Shown here in pieces: positions 49,571-58,118 of a stretch of 64,000 nt of DNA (position 1 is the stretch's first letter; the number at the start of each line of letters is the position of its first letter). The stretch comes from Nocardioides sp. NBC_00368. GTDB taxonomy: Bacteria > Actinomycetota > Actinomycetes > Propionibacteriales > Nocardioidaceae. The stretch lies in the NCBI RefSeq assembly GCF_036090055.1, contig NZ_CP107970.1, positions 2,172,501 to 2,236,500 of the forward strand, written 5' to 3'. Made by a program: the position numbers and the translations under genes. The notes below the pieces were generated by a model. It ran no database searches and was not told the DNA's origin. It saw nothing but the letters and a program-made list of their open reading frames with translations.

Positions 49571-51034
49571 TCAGACGGTGCGGCGGACGGCGTCGGCGAA
49601 GGCGTCGCCCCGGGCCTTGTAGTCGCGGAACTGGTCCTGGCTGGCGCAGCCCGGGGCCAGGAGCACGGTGTCACCGGGCTTGGCCAGCGCGGCGGCGATC
49701 TCGACGGCCTCCGCGAGAGCGGCCTCGCCGTCGGGGTCGTCGAGCTCGACGATCTCCAGGTCACCGGCGTGGGCGGCGAGAGCCGTGGCGATCACGTCAC
49801 GGTCCTGACCGATCAGGATGACGGCGCGCAACCGGTCGTGGATGGAGGCGACCAGGTCGTCGAAGCGGGCGCCCTTGGCCAGCCCGCCAGCGATCCAGAC
49901 CACCGGGTCGTAGGCCTGCAGCGAGGCCTGGGCGGCGTGCGGGTTGGTCGCCTTGGAGTCGTCGACCCAGGTGACGCCGCCGACCTCGGCGACGACCTCG
50001 ATGCGGTGGCCGTCGGGGCGGAACGACTTCAGCCCGTCGCGTACGGCGGCCTGGGAGACCCCGTGGGCACGCGCGAGCGCGGCCGCGGCCAGCGCGTTCT
50101 GGACGTAGTGGGGCGCGGAGGAGGCCAGGTCGGAGATCTGGCACAGCTCGGCGGCGGAGGTCTGGCGCTCCTCGATGAAGGCCCTGTCGACCAGGATGTC
50201 CTCGACGACCCCCACCTGACCGACGGCCGGGGTGCCGAGCGTGAAGCCGATCGCGCGGGCGCCCTCGACGACGTCGGCCTCCTCGACCAGGTGCATGGTG
50301 GCCTCGTCGGCGACGTTGTAGACGCAGGCCCGCTCGACGCCCTCGTAGACGCGGCCCTTGTCGGCGGCGTAGTCCTCCATCGAGGGGTACCAGTCGAGGT
50401 GGTCCTCGGCGATGTTGAGCACGACGGCGGCCTCGGCGGCCATCGAGGAGGTGTAGTGGAGCTGGAAGGAGGAGAGCTCGACGGCGAAGACGTCGTAGGG
50501 CTCGGGGTCCATCACGGCCTCGACGATCGGCAGGCCGACGTTGCCGACGGCCACGGACCGGAGCCCGGCCGTACGCAGGATGTTGTCGAGCATCTGCACG
50601 GTCGTGGTCTTGCCGTTCGTGCCGGTGACCGCCAGCCAGGGCGCGGCGTTGTCGGGGTCGCGCAGCCGCCAGGCCAGCTCGACCTCGCCCCAGATCGGGA
50701 TCCCGCGCTCGCGCGCCTGCGCCAGCAGCGGGGCCGTCGGCCGCCAGCCGGGCGAGGTGACCACGACGTCGACGTCGTCGGGCAGCACGTGGGTGGCGCC
50801 CTCGCCGAGGCGTACGTCGGCACCGAGGATGCCGAGGAGCTTGGCCTTCTCCTGTCGCTCCTCGTCGCCCGGGGACTCGTCCAGTGCGATCACCGAGGCA
50901 CCCAGGTGGGTGAGGTTGTCGGCGGCGGCGAACCCGGAGACGCCGAAGCCGGCCACGACCGCCTTCACGCCCTCCCAGGAGTCGTTGCGGCCGAGCTTGT
51001 CGAGCTTCTCAGCCATGTTCTCGGGCTCAGTCAT
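49571..51034 (-). CDS. murD: UDP-N-acetylmuramoylalanine-D-glutamate ligase
   Basis: 487 aa. Adds D-Glu. The N-terminal VVAGFGVSGFAAADNL, P-loop VTGTNGKTTTVQML, and LSSFQLHY are typical of MurD. ATG at 51034 overlaps the mraY stop (TGATG); the in-frame extension to 51493 is a shadow of mraY. Length is normal for actinobacteria. A methionine a few codons later (MAEKLDKLG) is an alternative start. Confidence 0.96.
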   Translation of the reverse strand: MTEPENMAEKLDKLGRNDSWEGVKAVVAGFGVSGFAAADNLTHLGASVIALDESPGDEERQEKAKLLGILGADVRLGEGATHVLPDDVDVVVTSPGWRPTAPLLAQARERGIPIWGEVELAWRLRDPDNAAPWLAVTGTNGKTTTVQMLDNILRTAGLRSVAVGNVGLPIVEAVMDPEPYDVFAVELSSFQLHYTSSMAAEAAVVLNIAEDHLDWYPSMEDYAADKGRVYEGVERACVYNVADEATMHLVEEADVVEGARAIGFTLGTPAVGQVGVVEDILVDRAFIEERQTSAAELCQISDLASSAPHYVQNALAAAALARAHGVSQAAVRDGLKSFRPDGHRIEVVAEVGGVTWVDDSKATNPHAAQASLQAYDPVVWIAGGLAKGARFDDLVASIHDRLRAVILIGQDRDVIATALAAHAGDLEIVELDDPDGEAALAEAVEIAAALAKPGDTVLLAPGCASQDQFRDYKARGDAFADAVRRTV

Positions 51035-52152
51035 CAGATGGTCGCCACCCATTCGGCGTAGAAGATTCCCAGGCCCGCGGCCACGAACAAGCCGGTGATG
51101 ATCCAGAACCGGATCACCACGGTGACCTGTTCCCAGCCGAGCAGCTCGAAGTGGTGATGGATCGGTGTCATCCGGAAGATCCGCTTCGGTGTTCCCGTCA
51201 GGCGGCGGGAGAGCTTGAACCAGCCCACCTGGAGCATCACCGCCGAGGTCTCCATGACGAACAGTCCGCCGAGGATGATCAGCAGGAACTCGGTGTGCGA
51301 CAGGATCGCGAAGCCGGCGAGCACGGAGCCGAGCGCGAGCGAGCCGGTGTCGCCCATGAAGATCTTCGCGGGGCTGGCGTTCCACCACAGGAAGCCGATG
51401 CAGGCACCGCTGATCGCGGCGCCGAGGATCGCCATGTCGAGCGGGTCGCGGACCTCGTAGCAGGTGCCGATCTCCACACTGGGACGGCCGCACCGCTGGT
51501 TGTTCTGCCAGATCGAGATGATCGTGTAGGCGGCGAAGACGATCGCCGAGGAGGCGGCCAGCAGGCCGTCCAGCCCGTCGGTGAGGTTGGTGGCGTTCGA
51601 GGTGCCGGTGACCATCACCCAGAAGATCGCCAGCAGCAGCGCGCCGCCGAGCCAGAAGAGCAGGCCGTCGCCACCGAGGAAATGGGGACCGAAGTCACGG
51701 ATGAAGGAGAGCTGGTCGGCGGCCGGTGTGATGCCGTCTTCGTTCTCCATCGCCGGATGGATCGCCACCACGCCGAAGCCCACCGCGACCAGCGTCTGCC
51801 CGACCATCTTGGACCACGCGCGCAGACCGAGGTTGCGCTGCATGAAGACCTTGATGAAGTCGTCGACGAAGCCGACGGCGGCCATGCCCACCAGGAGGAA
51901 GAGCAGCAGGTAGGCCGTCGCGCTCGGGGCGTCGCCGGTCAGCAGCTTGGCCGCGATGAAGCCCACGAGGACCGAGATCACGATCGCGACGCCACCCATG
52001 GTCGGGGTGCCGCGCTTGGTGCGGTGGGTCGTCGGCCCGTCCTCGCGGATCTCCTGGCCGTAGCCCAACTTCGTGAACTGTACGATCGCAAATCGGGTGC
52101 CGAGCAGCGAGAACAGAAGCGCAATCGCTCCGCTCAGCAAGATCGCTCTCAT
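51034..52152 (-). CDS. mraY: Phospho-N-acetylmuramoyl-pentapeptide transferase
   Basis: 372 aa, ten membrane helices. It moves the phospho-MurNAc-pentapeptide to undecaprenyl phosphate (lipid I). Family motifs: FVDDFIKVF (metal Asp pair), NATNLTDGLDGL, and MTPIHHHFELLGW. The ATG at 52152 is preceded by GGAAGG ten bases upstream; the ORF extension to 52269 is not MraY. In canonical dcw clusters murF precedes it; here the 138 nt between murE and mraY contain no gene. Confidence 0.96.
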   Translation of the reverse strand: MRAILLSGAIALLFSLLGTRFAIVQFTKLGYGQEIREDGPTTHRTKRGTPTMGGVAIVISVLVGFIAAKLLTGDAPSATAYLLLFLLVGMAAVGFVDDFIKVFMQRNLGLRAWSKMVGQTLVAVGFGVVAIHPAMENEDGITPAADQLSFIRDFGPHFLGGDGLLFWLGGALLLAIFWVMVTGTSNATNLTDGLDGLLAASSAIVFAAYTIISIWQNNQRCGRPSVEIGTCYEVRDPLDMAILGAAISGACIGFLWWNASPAKIFMGDTGSLALGSVLAGFAILSHTEFLLIILGGLFVMETSAVMLQVGWFKLSRRLTGTPKRIFRMTPIHHHFELLGWEQVTVVIRFWIITGLFVAAGLGIFYAEWVATI

Positions 52153-52290
52153 GTCAGCCGGGTGCCTTCCTTGCCATGCCGTTCCATGTCCTTGCCCCCG
52201 GGCCGGTGTGCATAGCGAAGACACCGGCCTCAGGCATTCTTCCTTACGGGTTCGCCGGCTCTGCGGCACCCCGCCGTATCAGCGCATCGA

Positions 52291-53856
52291 TCAGTGTTGC
52301 GCCAACGCCTCGCGGACGACCTCGCGGTCGTCGAACGGGTGGGTGACGCCGTTGATCTCCTGGCCCGTCTCATGGCCCTTACCTGCGACGACGACGATAT
52401 CGCCGGGCTGGGCGAGGCTGATCGCCCGCTCGATCGCAGCCCGCCGGTCGCCGATCTCCTCGACGCTCGCGGATCCGCCGGTGGCGCCCGCCAGCACCTG
52501 TCGCCGGATGCTCGCCGGGTCCTCGGTGCGGGGGTTGTCGTCGGTGACGATGACGTGGTCGGCCAGGCGCGCGCTGATCTCGCCCATGATCGGCCGCTTG
52601 CCGGTGTCGCGGTCTCCCCCGGCCCCGATCACCACGATCAGCCGGGACTCGGTCAGCGGGCGGAGCGTGCCGAGCGCAGCCTCGACCGCGTCCGGCTTGT
52701 GCGCGTAGTCGACCACCACGGTGAACGGCTGGCCCTCGTCGATCCGCTCGAGCCGCCCCGGGACACCGGAGCCCTTGGCGAGGGCGGCGGCGACGCTGCG
52801 TACGACGTCTGCCGAAGCGGAGCCCGAGGCATCGTGCCCAGCCTGGTACGCGTGGTGGATGCTCGCCAGGGCCGCGAGGGTGTTGCTCACGTTGTAGTCG
52901 CCGGCCAGGGGGCTCGCGGCCGGGAACGACAGGCCGTCGGGGCCGTGGACGGTGAAGCTGGAGCCGTCGGGGCGCAGCTCGATGTCGGTGGCGCGCCAGT
53001 CGGCGGCGTCGTCGTGCAGGGCGTAGGTGAGGATCGGGATGTTGGCCTCGGCCGCGAGCCGGCGGCCGTGCTCGTCGTCGATGTTGACGATGCCGAGCTT
53101 CGCCCGCTCGGGAGTGAACAGGTCGGCCTTCGCGGCGTAGTAGTCCTCGACCGTCTCGTGGAAGTCGAGATGGTCGCGGCCGAGGTTGAGGAAGACGGCG
53201 ACGTCGAAGACGACCCCGTCGACACGTCCCATCACCAGCGCGTGGGAGGAGACCTCCATCGCGCAGGCCTCGGTGCCCTCCTCCACCATCCGGGCGAAGA
53301 GCCCGTGCAGGTCGGGCGCCTCGGGCGTGGTGAGCGGCGTCTTGACGTCGCGCCCGCCGATCCGGGTGCCGACCGTGCCGATGACACCGGCACGGTGGCC
53401 GGCGTCGAGCAGCGCACTCTCGGCGAGCCGGGTGGTCGTGGTCTTGCCCTGGGTGCCGGTCACGCCGATCAGCCGAAGCCTGCTGGACGGGTTGCCGTAG
53501 ACGCGGGCCGAGAGGGCGCCGAGCACCTTGCGCGGCTGCTCCACGAGCAGCATCGGCACCTCGCCGAGACCCTGGTCCTCCAGCGCGGCGGCACCGGCCG
53601 CGTCGGTCAGCACCGCCACCGCTCCGGCCTCGACGGCACCGGCGGCGTAGTCCGCGCCGTGCGCTCGGCTGCCGGGGAGCGCTGCGTAGAGGTCACCGGG
53701 CAGCACTCGTTGGGAGCTCAGCGTGACGCCGATGACACGGGCCTCGCCGCGTACGTCCAGGCCGAGCTCGCCGGCCAGCTCCGCCAGCGTCACCGGCTCG
53801 GTCACTCGTGGGCGGGTCGGGCTCTGGGGATCCGCCGTCTCGTACGCACTGCTCAC
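52291..53856 (-). CDS. murE: UDP-N-acetylmuramoyl-L-alanyl-D-glutamate-DAP ligase
   Basis: 521 aa. Adds diaminopimelate. P-loop VTGTQGKTTTTRLA, KADLFTPER, and the DNPRTEDP motif; DNPR is the DAP-specificity motif (Lys enzymes differ there). Nocardioides-type cells usually carry LL-DAP, which this motif does not distinguish from meso-DAP. GTG start at 53856 lies about 10 nt after GATAAC, a possible -10 box, so the message could be leaderless. A strong terminator sits just upstream. Confidence 0.96.
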   Translation of the reverse strand: MSSAYETADPQSPTRPRVTEPVTLAELAGELGLDVRGEARVIGVTLSSQRVLPGDLYAALPGSRAHGADYAAGAVEAGAVAVLTDAAGAAALEDQGLGEVPMLLVEQPRKVLGALSARVYGNPSSRLRLIGVTGTQGKTTTTRLAESALLDAGHRAGVIGTVGTRIGGRDVKTPLTTPEAPDLHGLFARMVEEGTEACAMEVSSHALVMGRVDGVVFDVAVFLNLGRDHLDFHETVEDYYAAKADLFTPERAKLGIVNIDDEHGRRLAAEANIPILTYALHDDAADWRATDIELRPDGSSFTVHGPDGLSFPAASPLAGDYNVSNTLAALASIHHAYQAGHDASGSASADVVRSVAAALAKGSGVPGRLERIDEGQPFTVVVDYAHKPDAVEAALGTLRPLTESRLIVVIGAGGDRDTGKRPIMGEISARLADHVIVTDDNPRTEDPASIRRQVLAGATGGSASVEEIGDRRAAIERAISLAQPGDIVVVAGKGHETGQEINGVTHPFDDREVVREALAQH

Positions 53857-53872
53857 CCGCGAAGGTTATCCG

Positions 53873-53897
53873 CCCGGCGGGACGAGGTCCCGCCGGG
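53873..53897 (-). terminator. Terminator between the MFS-Usp gene and murE
   Basis: CCCGGCGGGAC (53873-53883) and GTCCCGCCGGG (53887-53897) form a perfect 11-bp stem with a 3-nt loop, 19 nt past the MFS stop. It would isolate murE and downstream genes from the marR-MFS transcript. A 13-nt direct repeat (53903-53928) encloses the MFS stop codon. Confidence 0.7.
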
Positions 53898-53902
53898 CCG
53901 AC

Positions 53903-53928
53903 CTCAGGCGTGGCGCTCAGGCGTGGCG
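53903..53928. repeat. 13-nt direct repeat at the 3' end of the MFS-Usp gene
   Basis: CTCAGGCGTGGCG occurs twice back-to-back, around the TGA stop (53917-53919). It is a local duplication of the gene's last codons. Confidence 0.55.
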
Positions 53929-55632
53929 CAGGTGGGCCAGTGCCGCGGCGCTGAGCTCGCGCGGCTCCTGGCCGGGGACGACGAGCACGACGGGTACGCC
54001 GGCGTTGCGCACGACCGCGGAGGTGATCGAACCGTCGGCGAGCTGGGCGGCACGACCCCGCGGCGAGGAGCCGAGCGCGATGGTGCGGGCCCCGGCCTCG
54101 GTGGCGTACCTGGCCAGCACCGTCCCGGCGCTGGCGTGGTCGCCGACGCTGTGCAGCACGAGTCCGGTCGCGGTCACGCCGCGGGCGGCGAGGCGGTCGA
54201 GGTGGGCACGTACGGTCGCGGCGGCCGTCTCGGGCTCCTCGGCGTCGATCGCGAGCTCCTCGACGACCTCGGTCTCGCGGACGTGGACCACCTCCAGCGG
54301 GGCGCCCTCGGCCGCGGCCATCTCGGCGGCCCGGTCGACGACCGCGTCGGCGTCGAGGGTGGCCCCGACGGCGACCAGCACGGGGCGACCCTCACCGCGG
54401 ACGGGTCCCACCGGCTCCAGCGTCGGCGCGACCGGCTCGGCGGTCTCGGCCGACTCGGCGGCCGTGATCAGCCTGTGGCCGCTGGCCAGGACGGGGATCG
54501 CGACCAGGAACGCGGCGGCGCCGACGTAGAAGGCCACCGACTGGTCGGTCGCCTCGGCGATCTTGCCCGCGGCGAACGGGGCCAGGCCACCGCCGATGAA
54601 GCGTACGAAGCCGTAGGCCGAGGAGGCGATCGGCCGCTCCACCGGCGAGACCAGCATGACCGCCTGGGTGGTCAGGGTGTTGTTGAGGCCGACGAAGACA
54701 CCGGACAGGATCACGGCCACGATCACCACGGTCGGCGAGGAGACGCCCAGGCCGATGACGGCGAGCAGGACGCCGAGGCCGAGCAGGTTGACGTAGAGGG
54801 TCGGTGCGGTGCCGAAGCGGCGCTGCGCCCACGGCGCGCCCCACACGGCGAAGACGGCGACCAGGATGCCCCAGGCGAAGAAGACCCAGCCGAGCTGCAG
54901 CGGGTCGTGCAGCCCCATCGGGTAGGGCGCGTAGCCGAGCAGGGTGAAGAAGCCCCAGTTGTAGAGCAGCGCCATGATGCCCATCGTCAACAGCCCGCGG
55001 TGGCGCAGCGCGGCCAGCGGGGCCACCAGCGAGACCTTCTTCTCCGGCTTCGGCGTCGGCGGCAGGAAGACCAGCGTGGCGACCAGGGCGACCGCCATCA
55101 GCGCGGAGACGCCGAAGAACGGGCCGCGCCAGGAGATGCCGCCGAGCACCCCGCCGAGGAGCGGACCGACCGCGATGCCGAGGCCGAGCGCGGTCTCGTA
55201 GAGGATGATCGCCCCCGCGAATCCCCCGGTCGCCGAGCCGACGATGACCGCCAGGCTCGTGGAGATGAACAGGGCGTTGCCCAGACCCCAGCCGGCCCGG
55301 AAGCCGACGATGCCGTCCACGCCGTCGACGGTGCCGGCCAGCCCGGCGAACACCACGATCAGGACCAGACCGAGGATCAGCGTCCACTTCGCGCCGATCC
55401 GGCTGGAGACCCAGCCGACCCCGAGCATCGCCACAGCCGTCACCACCAGATAGCTGGTGAACAGCAGCGAGACCTGAGCGGGGGTCGCCTTCAGCTCCTC
55501 GGCGAGCACCGGCAGGATCGGGTCGACGAGCCCGATCCCCATGAACGACACCACGCACGCGAACGCGACCGCCCACACGGCGCGAGGTTGCTTGAACGGA
55601 CTTGCGGCAGCTGCCCCTTGGTGGGAGCTCAT
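53917..55632 (-). CDS. MFS transporter fused to a C-terminal UspA domain
   Basis: 571 aa. The first about 395 residues form a 12-helix MFS exporter, with GLVDPILPVLAEEL, the loop 2-3 motif GVGWVSSRIGAKW and ETALGLGIAVGPLLGG (a motif C-like sequence of drug/H+ antiporters). From about 415 the chain continues as a UspA fold: RPVLVAVGATLDADAVVDRAAEMA, LEVVHVRETEVV, and ALGSSPRGRAAQLADGSITSAVVRNAGVPVVLV with a nucleotide-binding-like G(S)SPRG...GS segment. It is a natural single frame. Likely repressed by the upstream MarR. A drug exporter with a nucleotide-sensing tail is inferred; the substrate is unknown. Confidence 0.85.
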   Translation of the reverse strand: MSSHQGAAAASPFKQPRAVWAVAFACVVSFMGIGLVDPILPVLAEELKATPAQVSLLFTSYLVVTAVAMLGVGWVSSRIGAKWTLILGLVLIVVFAGLAGTVDGVDGIVGFRAGWGLGNALFISTSLAVIVGSATGGFAGAIILYETALGLGIAVGPLLGGVLGGISWRGPFFGVSALMAVALVATLVFLPPTPKPEKKVSLVAPLAALRHRGLLTMGIMALLYNWGFFTLLGYAPYPMGLHDPLQLGWVFFAWGILVAVFAVWGAPWAQRRFGTAPTLYVNLLGLGVLLAVIGLGVSSPTVVIVAVILSGVFVGLNNTLTTQAVMLVSPVERPIASSAYGFVRFIGGGLAPFAAGKIAEATDQSVAFYVGAAAFLVAIPVLASGHRLITAAESAETAEPVAPTLEPVGPVRGEGRPVLVAVGATLDADAVVDRAAEMAAAEGAPLEVVHVRETEVVEELAIDAEEPETAAATVRAHLDRLAARGVTATGLVLHSVGDHASAGTVLARYATEAGARTIALGSSPRGRAAQLADGSITSAVVRNAGVPVVLVVPGQEPRELSAAALAHLRHA

Positions 55633-55686
55633 ACTTCTTGCCTCTTCTCAGACGTTGTTCGTACGCGTCGCCGGCAGGCCGGCGCG

Positions 55687-56118
55687 TCAGGAATCGAGCA
55701 CGGCGTCGACGAGCCGGTCGAGCGCGGGCAGGGCGGCCGCGATGGCCGTCCGGTCGCCCCCGTCGAGGCGCTCCAGCGCCGCCTCGAGCGCCTCGGCCCG
55801 CTGCGTACGCCTGGCGGTGGTGACCTCACGACCACGGTCGGTGGTCTCGACGAGCACTCCCCGGCGGTCGGCAAGGTCGGCGGTACGCCGCACCAGCCCG
55901 TCCTGCTCGAGCCTGTTGACCAGCTGGGTCATCGCCGGTTGGGACACGCCCTCGGCCCGGGCGAGGTCGGTGATCCGCTGGCCACCGAGCCGGCCAAGCC
56001 GCGCGAGCACGGCGGCACCGGTCGTGGAGACCTCGCCGGCCGTCGACACCTCACGCACGAGTCGCACGAGGCGCTCCATGGTGGGTGCCAGGTCCCGGCC
56101 GGTCAATGCTGCGCTCAC
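55687..56118 (-). CDS. MarR-family transcriptional regulator
   Basis: 143 aa from GTG 56118. The winged-helix region runs AAVLARLGRLGGQRITDLARAEGVSQPAMTQLVNRLEQDGLVRRT, with wing LADRRGVLVETTDRGREV. A longer frame starts at ATG 56136, but that codon lies inside the 17-bp operator, and the promoter predicts a start of transcription at about 56119, so the message would begin at or next to the GTG. The gene is 54 nt from the MFS-Usp gene that it likely controls. Confidence 0.88.
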   Translation of the reverse strand: MSAALTGRDLAPTMERLVRLVREVSTAGEVSTTGAAVLARLGRLGGQRITDLARAEGVSQPAMTQLVNRLEQDGLVRRTADLADRRGVLVETTDRGREVTTARRTQRAEALEAALERLDGGDRTAIAAALPALDRLVDAVLDS

Positions 56119-56125
56119 CCCAAAA

Positions 56126-56154
56126 ACATAACTCACTTATGTATTGGATGCCAA
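56126..56154 (-). promoter_or_regulatory. marR promoter with overlapping palindromic operator
   Basis: On the minus strand TTGGCA (56154-56149), 17-bp spacer, then TTATGT (56131-56126). The operator ACATAA-CTCAC-TTATGT (56126-56142) is a perfect 6-bp inverted repeat with a 5-nt centre that covers the -10 box. A MarR binding here would block its own promoter. Predicted transcription start about 56119. Confidence 0.65.
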
Positions 56155-56194
56155 TCGAAGTGCTCGATCCGCATCGCGAGATGGCGCGGCGTGC

Positions 56195-56275
56195 TTGACG
56201 GGCACATCGTGGGGTTGACGGGTGTTTCAGTGCCCGTCAACCCCAGGGACACCCGGTCGACCGGGTATCCCTGGG
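56195..56275 (-). terminator. Tandem hairpins downstream of ftsI
   Basis: GGGGTTGACGGG (56211-56222) pairs with CCCGTCAACCCC (56233-56244). A second stem uses CCCAGGGA (56242-56249) and TCCCTGGG (56268-56275) around the palindrome ACCCGGTCGACCGGGT. The segment 56230-56240 can alternatively pair with TTGACGGGCAC (56195-56205), so structures compete. They lie 8-88 nt past the ftsI stop and probably end the mraZ-ftsI transcript. Confidence 0.65.
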
Positions 56276-56282
56276 ACAAGCC

Positions 56283-58106
56283 TCACCAACCAGTGGGCAT
56301 CTTCGACGGCTCGGTGCCGGTCGGCGGGACCCCGTAGCGCCGCAGGGCGAAGGACATGATCTGCGAGAAGACCGGACCGGTCACGGAGCCACCACCCCCG
56401 CCGTTGCCGGGGTTGTGGATCGCCACGTAGACCGTGAAACGCGGGTCGTCGGTGGGGGCGAAGCCGCCGAAGGAGACGGTGTTGGTGCCGTCGTAGCACT
56501 TGCACTCGGAGTTGACCCGCTGCGCGGTGCCGGTCTTGCCGGAGACGCGGTAGCCGGGGACGGCGGCCTGCTTGGCGGTGCCGTTGACCGGGTCGTTGAT
56601 GACGCGCTCCATCATCTCCGCGGTCTGGGAGGCCGCCTCCTGGGACACCACCCGGTTGCGCTGGGCGGTGTCGGTGCCGACCTCGGCACCGGAGTTGTTG
56701 GTCGCGTTCCCGACGATCAGGCTGGGGTCGATCCGTACGCCGCCGTTGGCGATCGTGTTGAGCGCCGCGGTCATCTGCACCGCGTTGACCGAGATCGACT
56801 GACCGAAGTCGATGCGGTCCTCGTTGGCGTCGCTCCAGGCCTCCGGAGAGGCCAGCAGGCCCGCCGACTCGGTGTCCAGACCCAGCCCGGTGCGCCGGCC
56901 CTGGCCGAAGGCGGACAGGTATTCGCGCAGCTGGCCGTCGGCGTACTTGTCCGCGGCCATCACGGTGCCGATGTTGGAGGACTTCGCGATCACGCCGGCG
57001 AGGGTGAGCTTCTCGACGCCGTGGGGGTACCAGTCGCGGATCGGGGCGCCGCCGGACATGTAGGACTCCGGCACCCGGATCCGGGTCGAGGGCGAGACGA
57101 GCCCCTGGTCGAGCAGGCCGGCCACGGTGAGCACCTTCTGGACCGAGCCCGGCTCGTAGACGTTGGAGAGGGCGTTGCTACCCCGCAGCGACTTGGGAGA
57201 GGCGGCCGGGTCGCGGGCGTCGAAGGTCGGGTAGTCGACCAGGCTGAGGATCTCGCCGGTCTGGGTGTCCATGACCACGGCCATCCCGGACTCCGCGCGC
57301 GAGTTCTGCACGGCGTCCATCAGGGTCTGCTGCACGTAGTACTGCAGGTCGCGGTCGATGGTGAGGGTCAGGTCGTTGCCGTCGACGGGGTCGACGCGGT
57401 TGTTGGTACCCAGCGGCATCCGGGTGCCGCTGACCGGGCTGGTCGCGTCGTACTCGGCGTGGCCGTCCTTGCCGGCCAGGTGCTTGTCGAAGGCGGCCTC
57501 GAGACCGGCGAGGGGGCCGTCGTTGCCCATGAAGCCGACCAGGTTGGCCGCGACGTCGCCGTTGGGGTAGTTGCGCAGCGGGTCGCGGCTGGTCCACAGC
57601 CCCTGGTAGCCCTCCTTGGAGGCCTTCTCCACCGCGGCGGTCGCCTGGGTCGCGGGCACCTGGCGCTTGATGTACTGGAACCGGCTGCCGTCCTTGCGCA
57701 GCTTGGCGAGCGCCGAGGCGTAGTCGACGCCGAGCTCCTTGGCCAGGAACGCGGCGATCGCCGGGGCGTCCTTCTTGGTCTGCTTCGGGTCGGCCAGCAC
57801 CATCAGCCCGTCGGAGGAGTCGGCCAGCGCCTCCCCGTCGCGGTCGAGGATCTCGCCACGCTCGGCCGGCAGCACGACGTCGACGACGTTCTCGGCGGCC
57901 GCCATCGCAGCGTACGAGTGCGGGTCGATGCCCTGCAGCTGCACCAGCCGGCCACCGAAGACCGAGAGCACCATCGCCACCAGGATGAAGCCGACGCGGA
58001 GCCGGATGTGCACCGGTCCGCGTCGCCGCGTCACCGCGGATGCTGGCCGCGGGGCAGGCCGTCGCGCCGGCCGGCGGACCTTCCGCTGGACCTGTCGCCT
58101 GGCCAT
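56283..58106 (-). CDS. ftsI: FtsI/PBP3 septal transpeptidase
   Basis: 607 aa. A basic Arg/Pro-rich N-terminus, one membrane helix (about 36-56), a dimerisation domain, and the penicillin-binding domain: S321-V-Q-K324 (SxxK), S376-S-N378 (SxN), and K524-T-G (KTG). No PASTA domain. It cross-links septal peptidoglycan with FtsW. ATG start at 58106, 12 nt after ftsL. It ends the first half of the dcw cluster; hairpins and the marR-MFS module follow where murE would be expected. Confidence 0.97.
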   Translation of the reverse strand: MARRQVQRKVRRPARRPAPRPASAVTRRRGPVHIRLRVGFILVAMVLSVFGGRLVQLQGIDPHSYAAMAAAENVVDVVLPAERGEILDRDGEALADSSDGLMVLADPKQTKKDAPAIAAFLAKELGVDYASALAKLRKDGSRFQYIKRQVPATQATAAVEKASKEGYQGLWTSRDPLRNYPNGDVAANLVGFMGNDGPLAGLEAAFDKHLAGKDGHAEYDATSPVSGTRMPLGTNNRVDPVDGNDLTLTIDRDLQYYVQQTLMDAVQNSRAESGMAVVMDTQTGEILSLVDYPTFDARDPAASPKSLRGSNALSNVYEPGSVQKVLTVAGLLDQGLVSPSTRIRVPESYMSGGAPIRDWYPHGVEKLTLAGVIAKSSNIGTVMAADKYADGQLREYLSAFGQGRRTGLGLDTESAGLLASPEAWSDANEDRIDFGQSISVNAVQMTAALNTIANGGVRIDPSLIVGNATNNSGAEVGTDTAQRNRVVSQEAASQTAEMMERVINDPVNGTAKQAAVPGYRVSGKTGTAQRVNSECKCYDGTNTVSFGGFAPTDDPRFTVYVAIHNPGNGGGGGSVTGPVFSQIMSFALRRYGVPPTGTEPSKMPTGW

Positions 58107-58118
58107 CGTTCCCCTCCC

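Noticed and set aside
48044..51061. A 1005-codon plus-strand frame opposite ftsW and murD
   Set aside because: Antisense shadow spanning several genes with Glu/Asp/Arg-rich random composition.
52294..56337. A 1347-codon open frame on the plus strand covering murE, the MFS-Usp gene and marR in antisense
   Set aside because: It is a high-GC antisense shadow: its protein is low-complexity Val/Asp/Gly/Arg and shows no family motif, whereas the minus-strand frames are well-known proteins.
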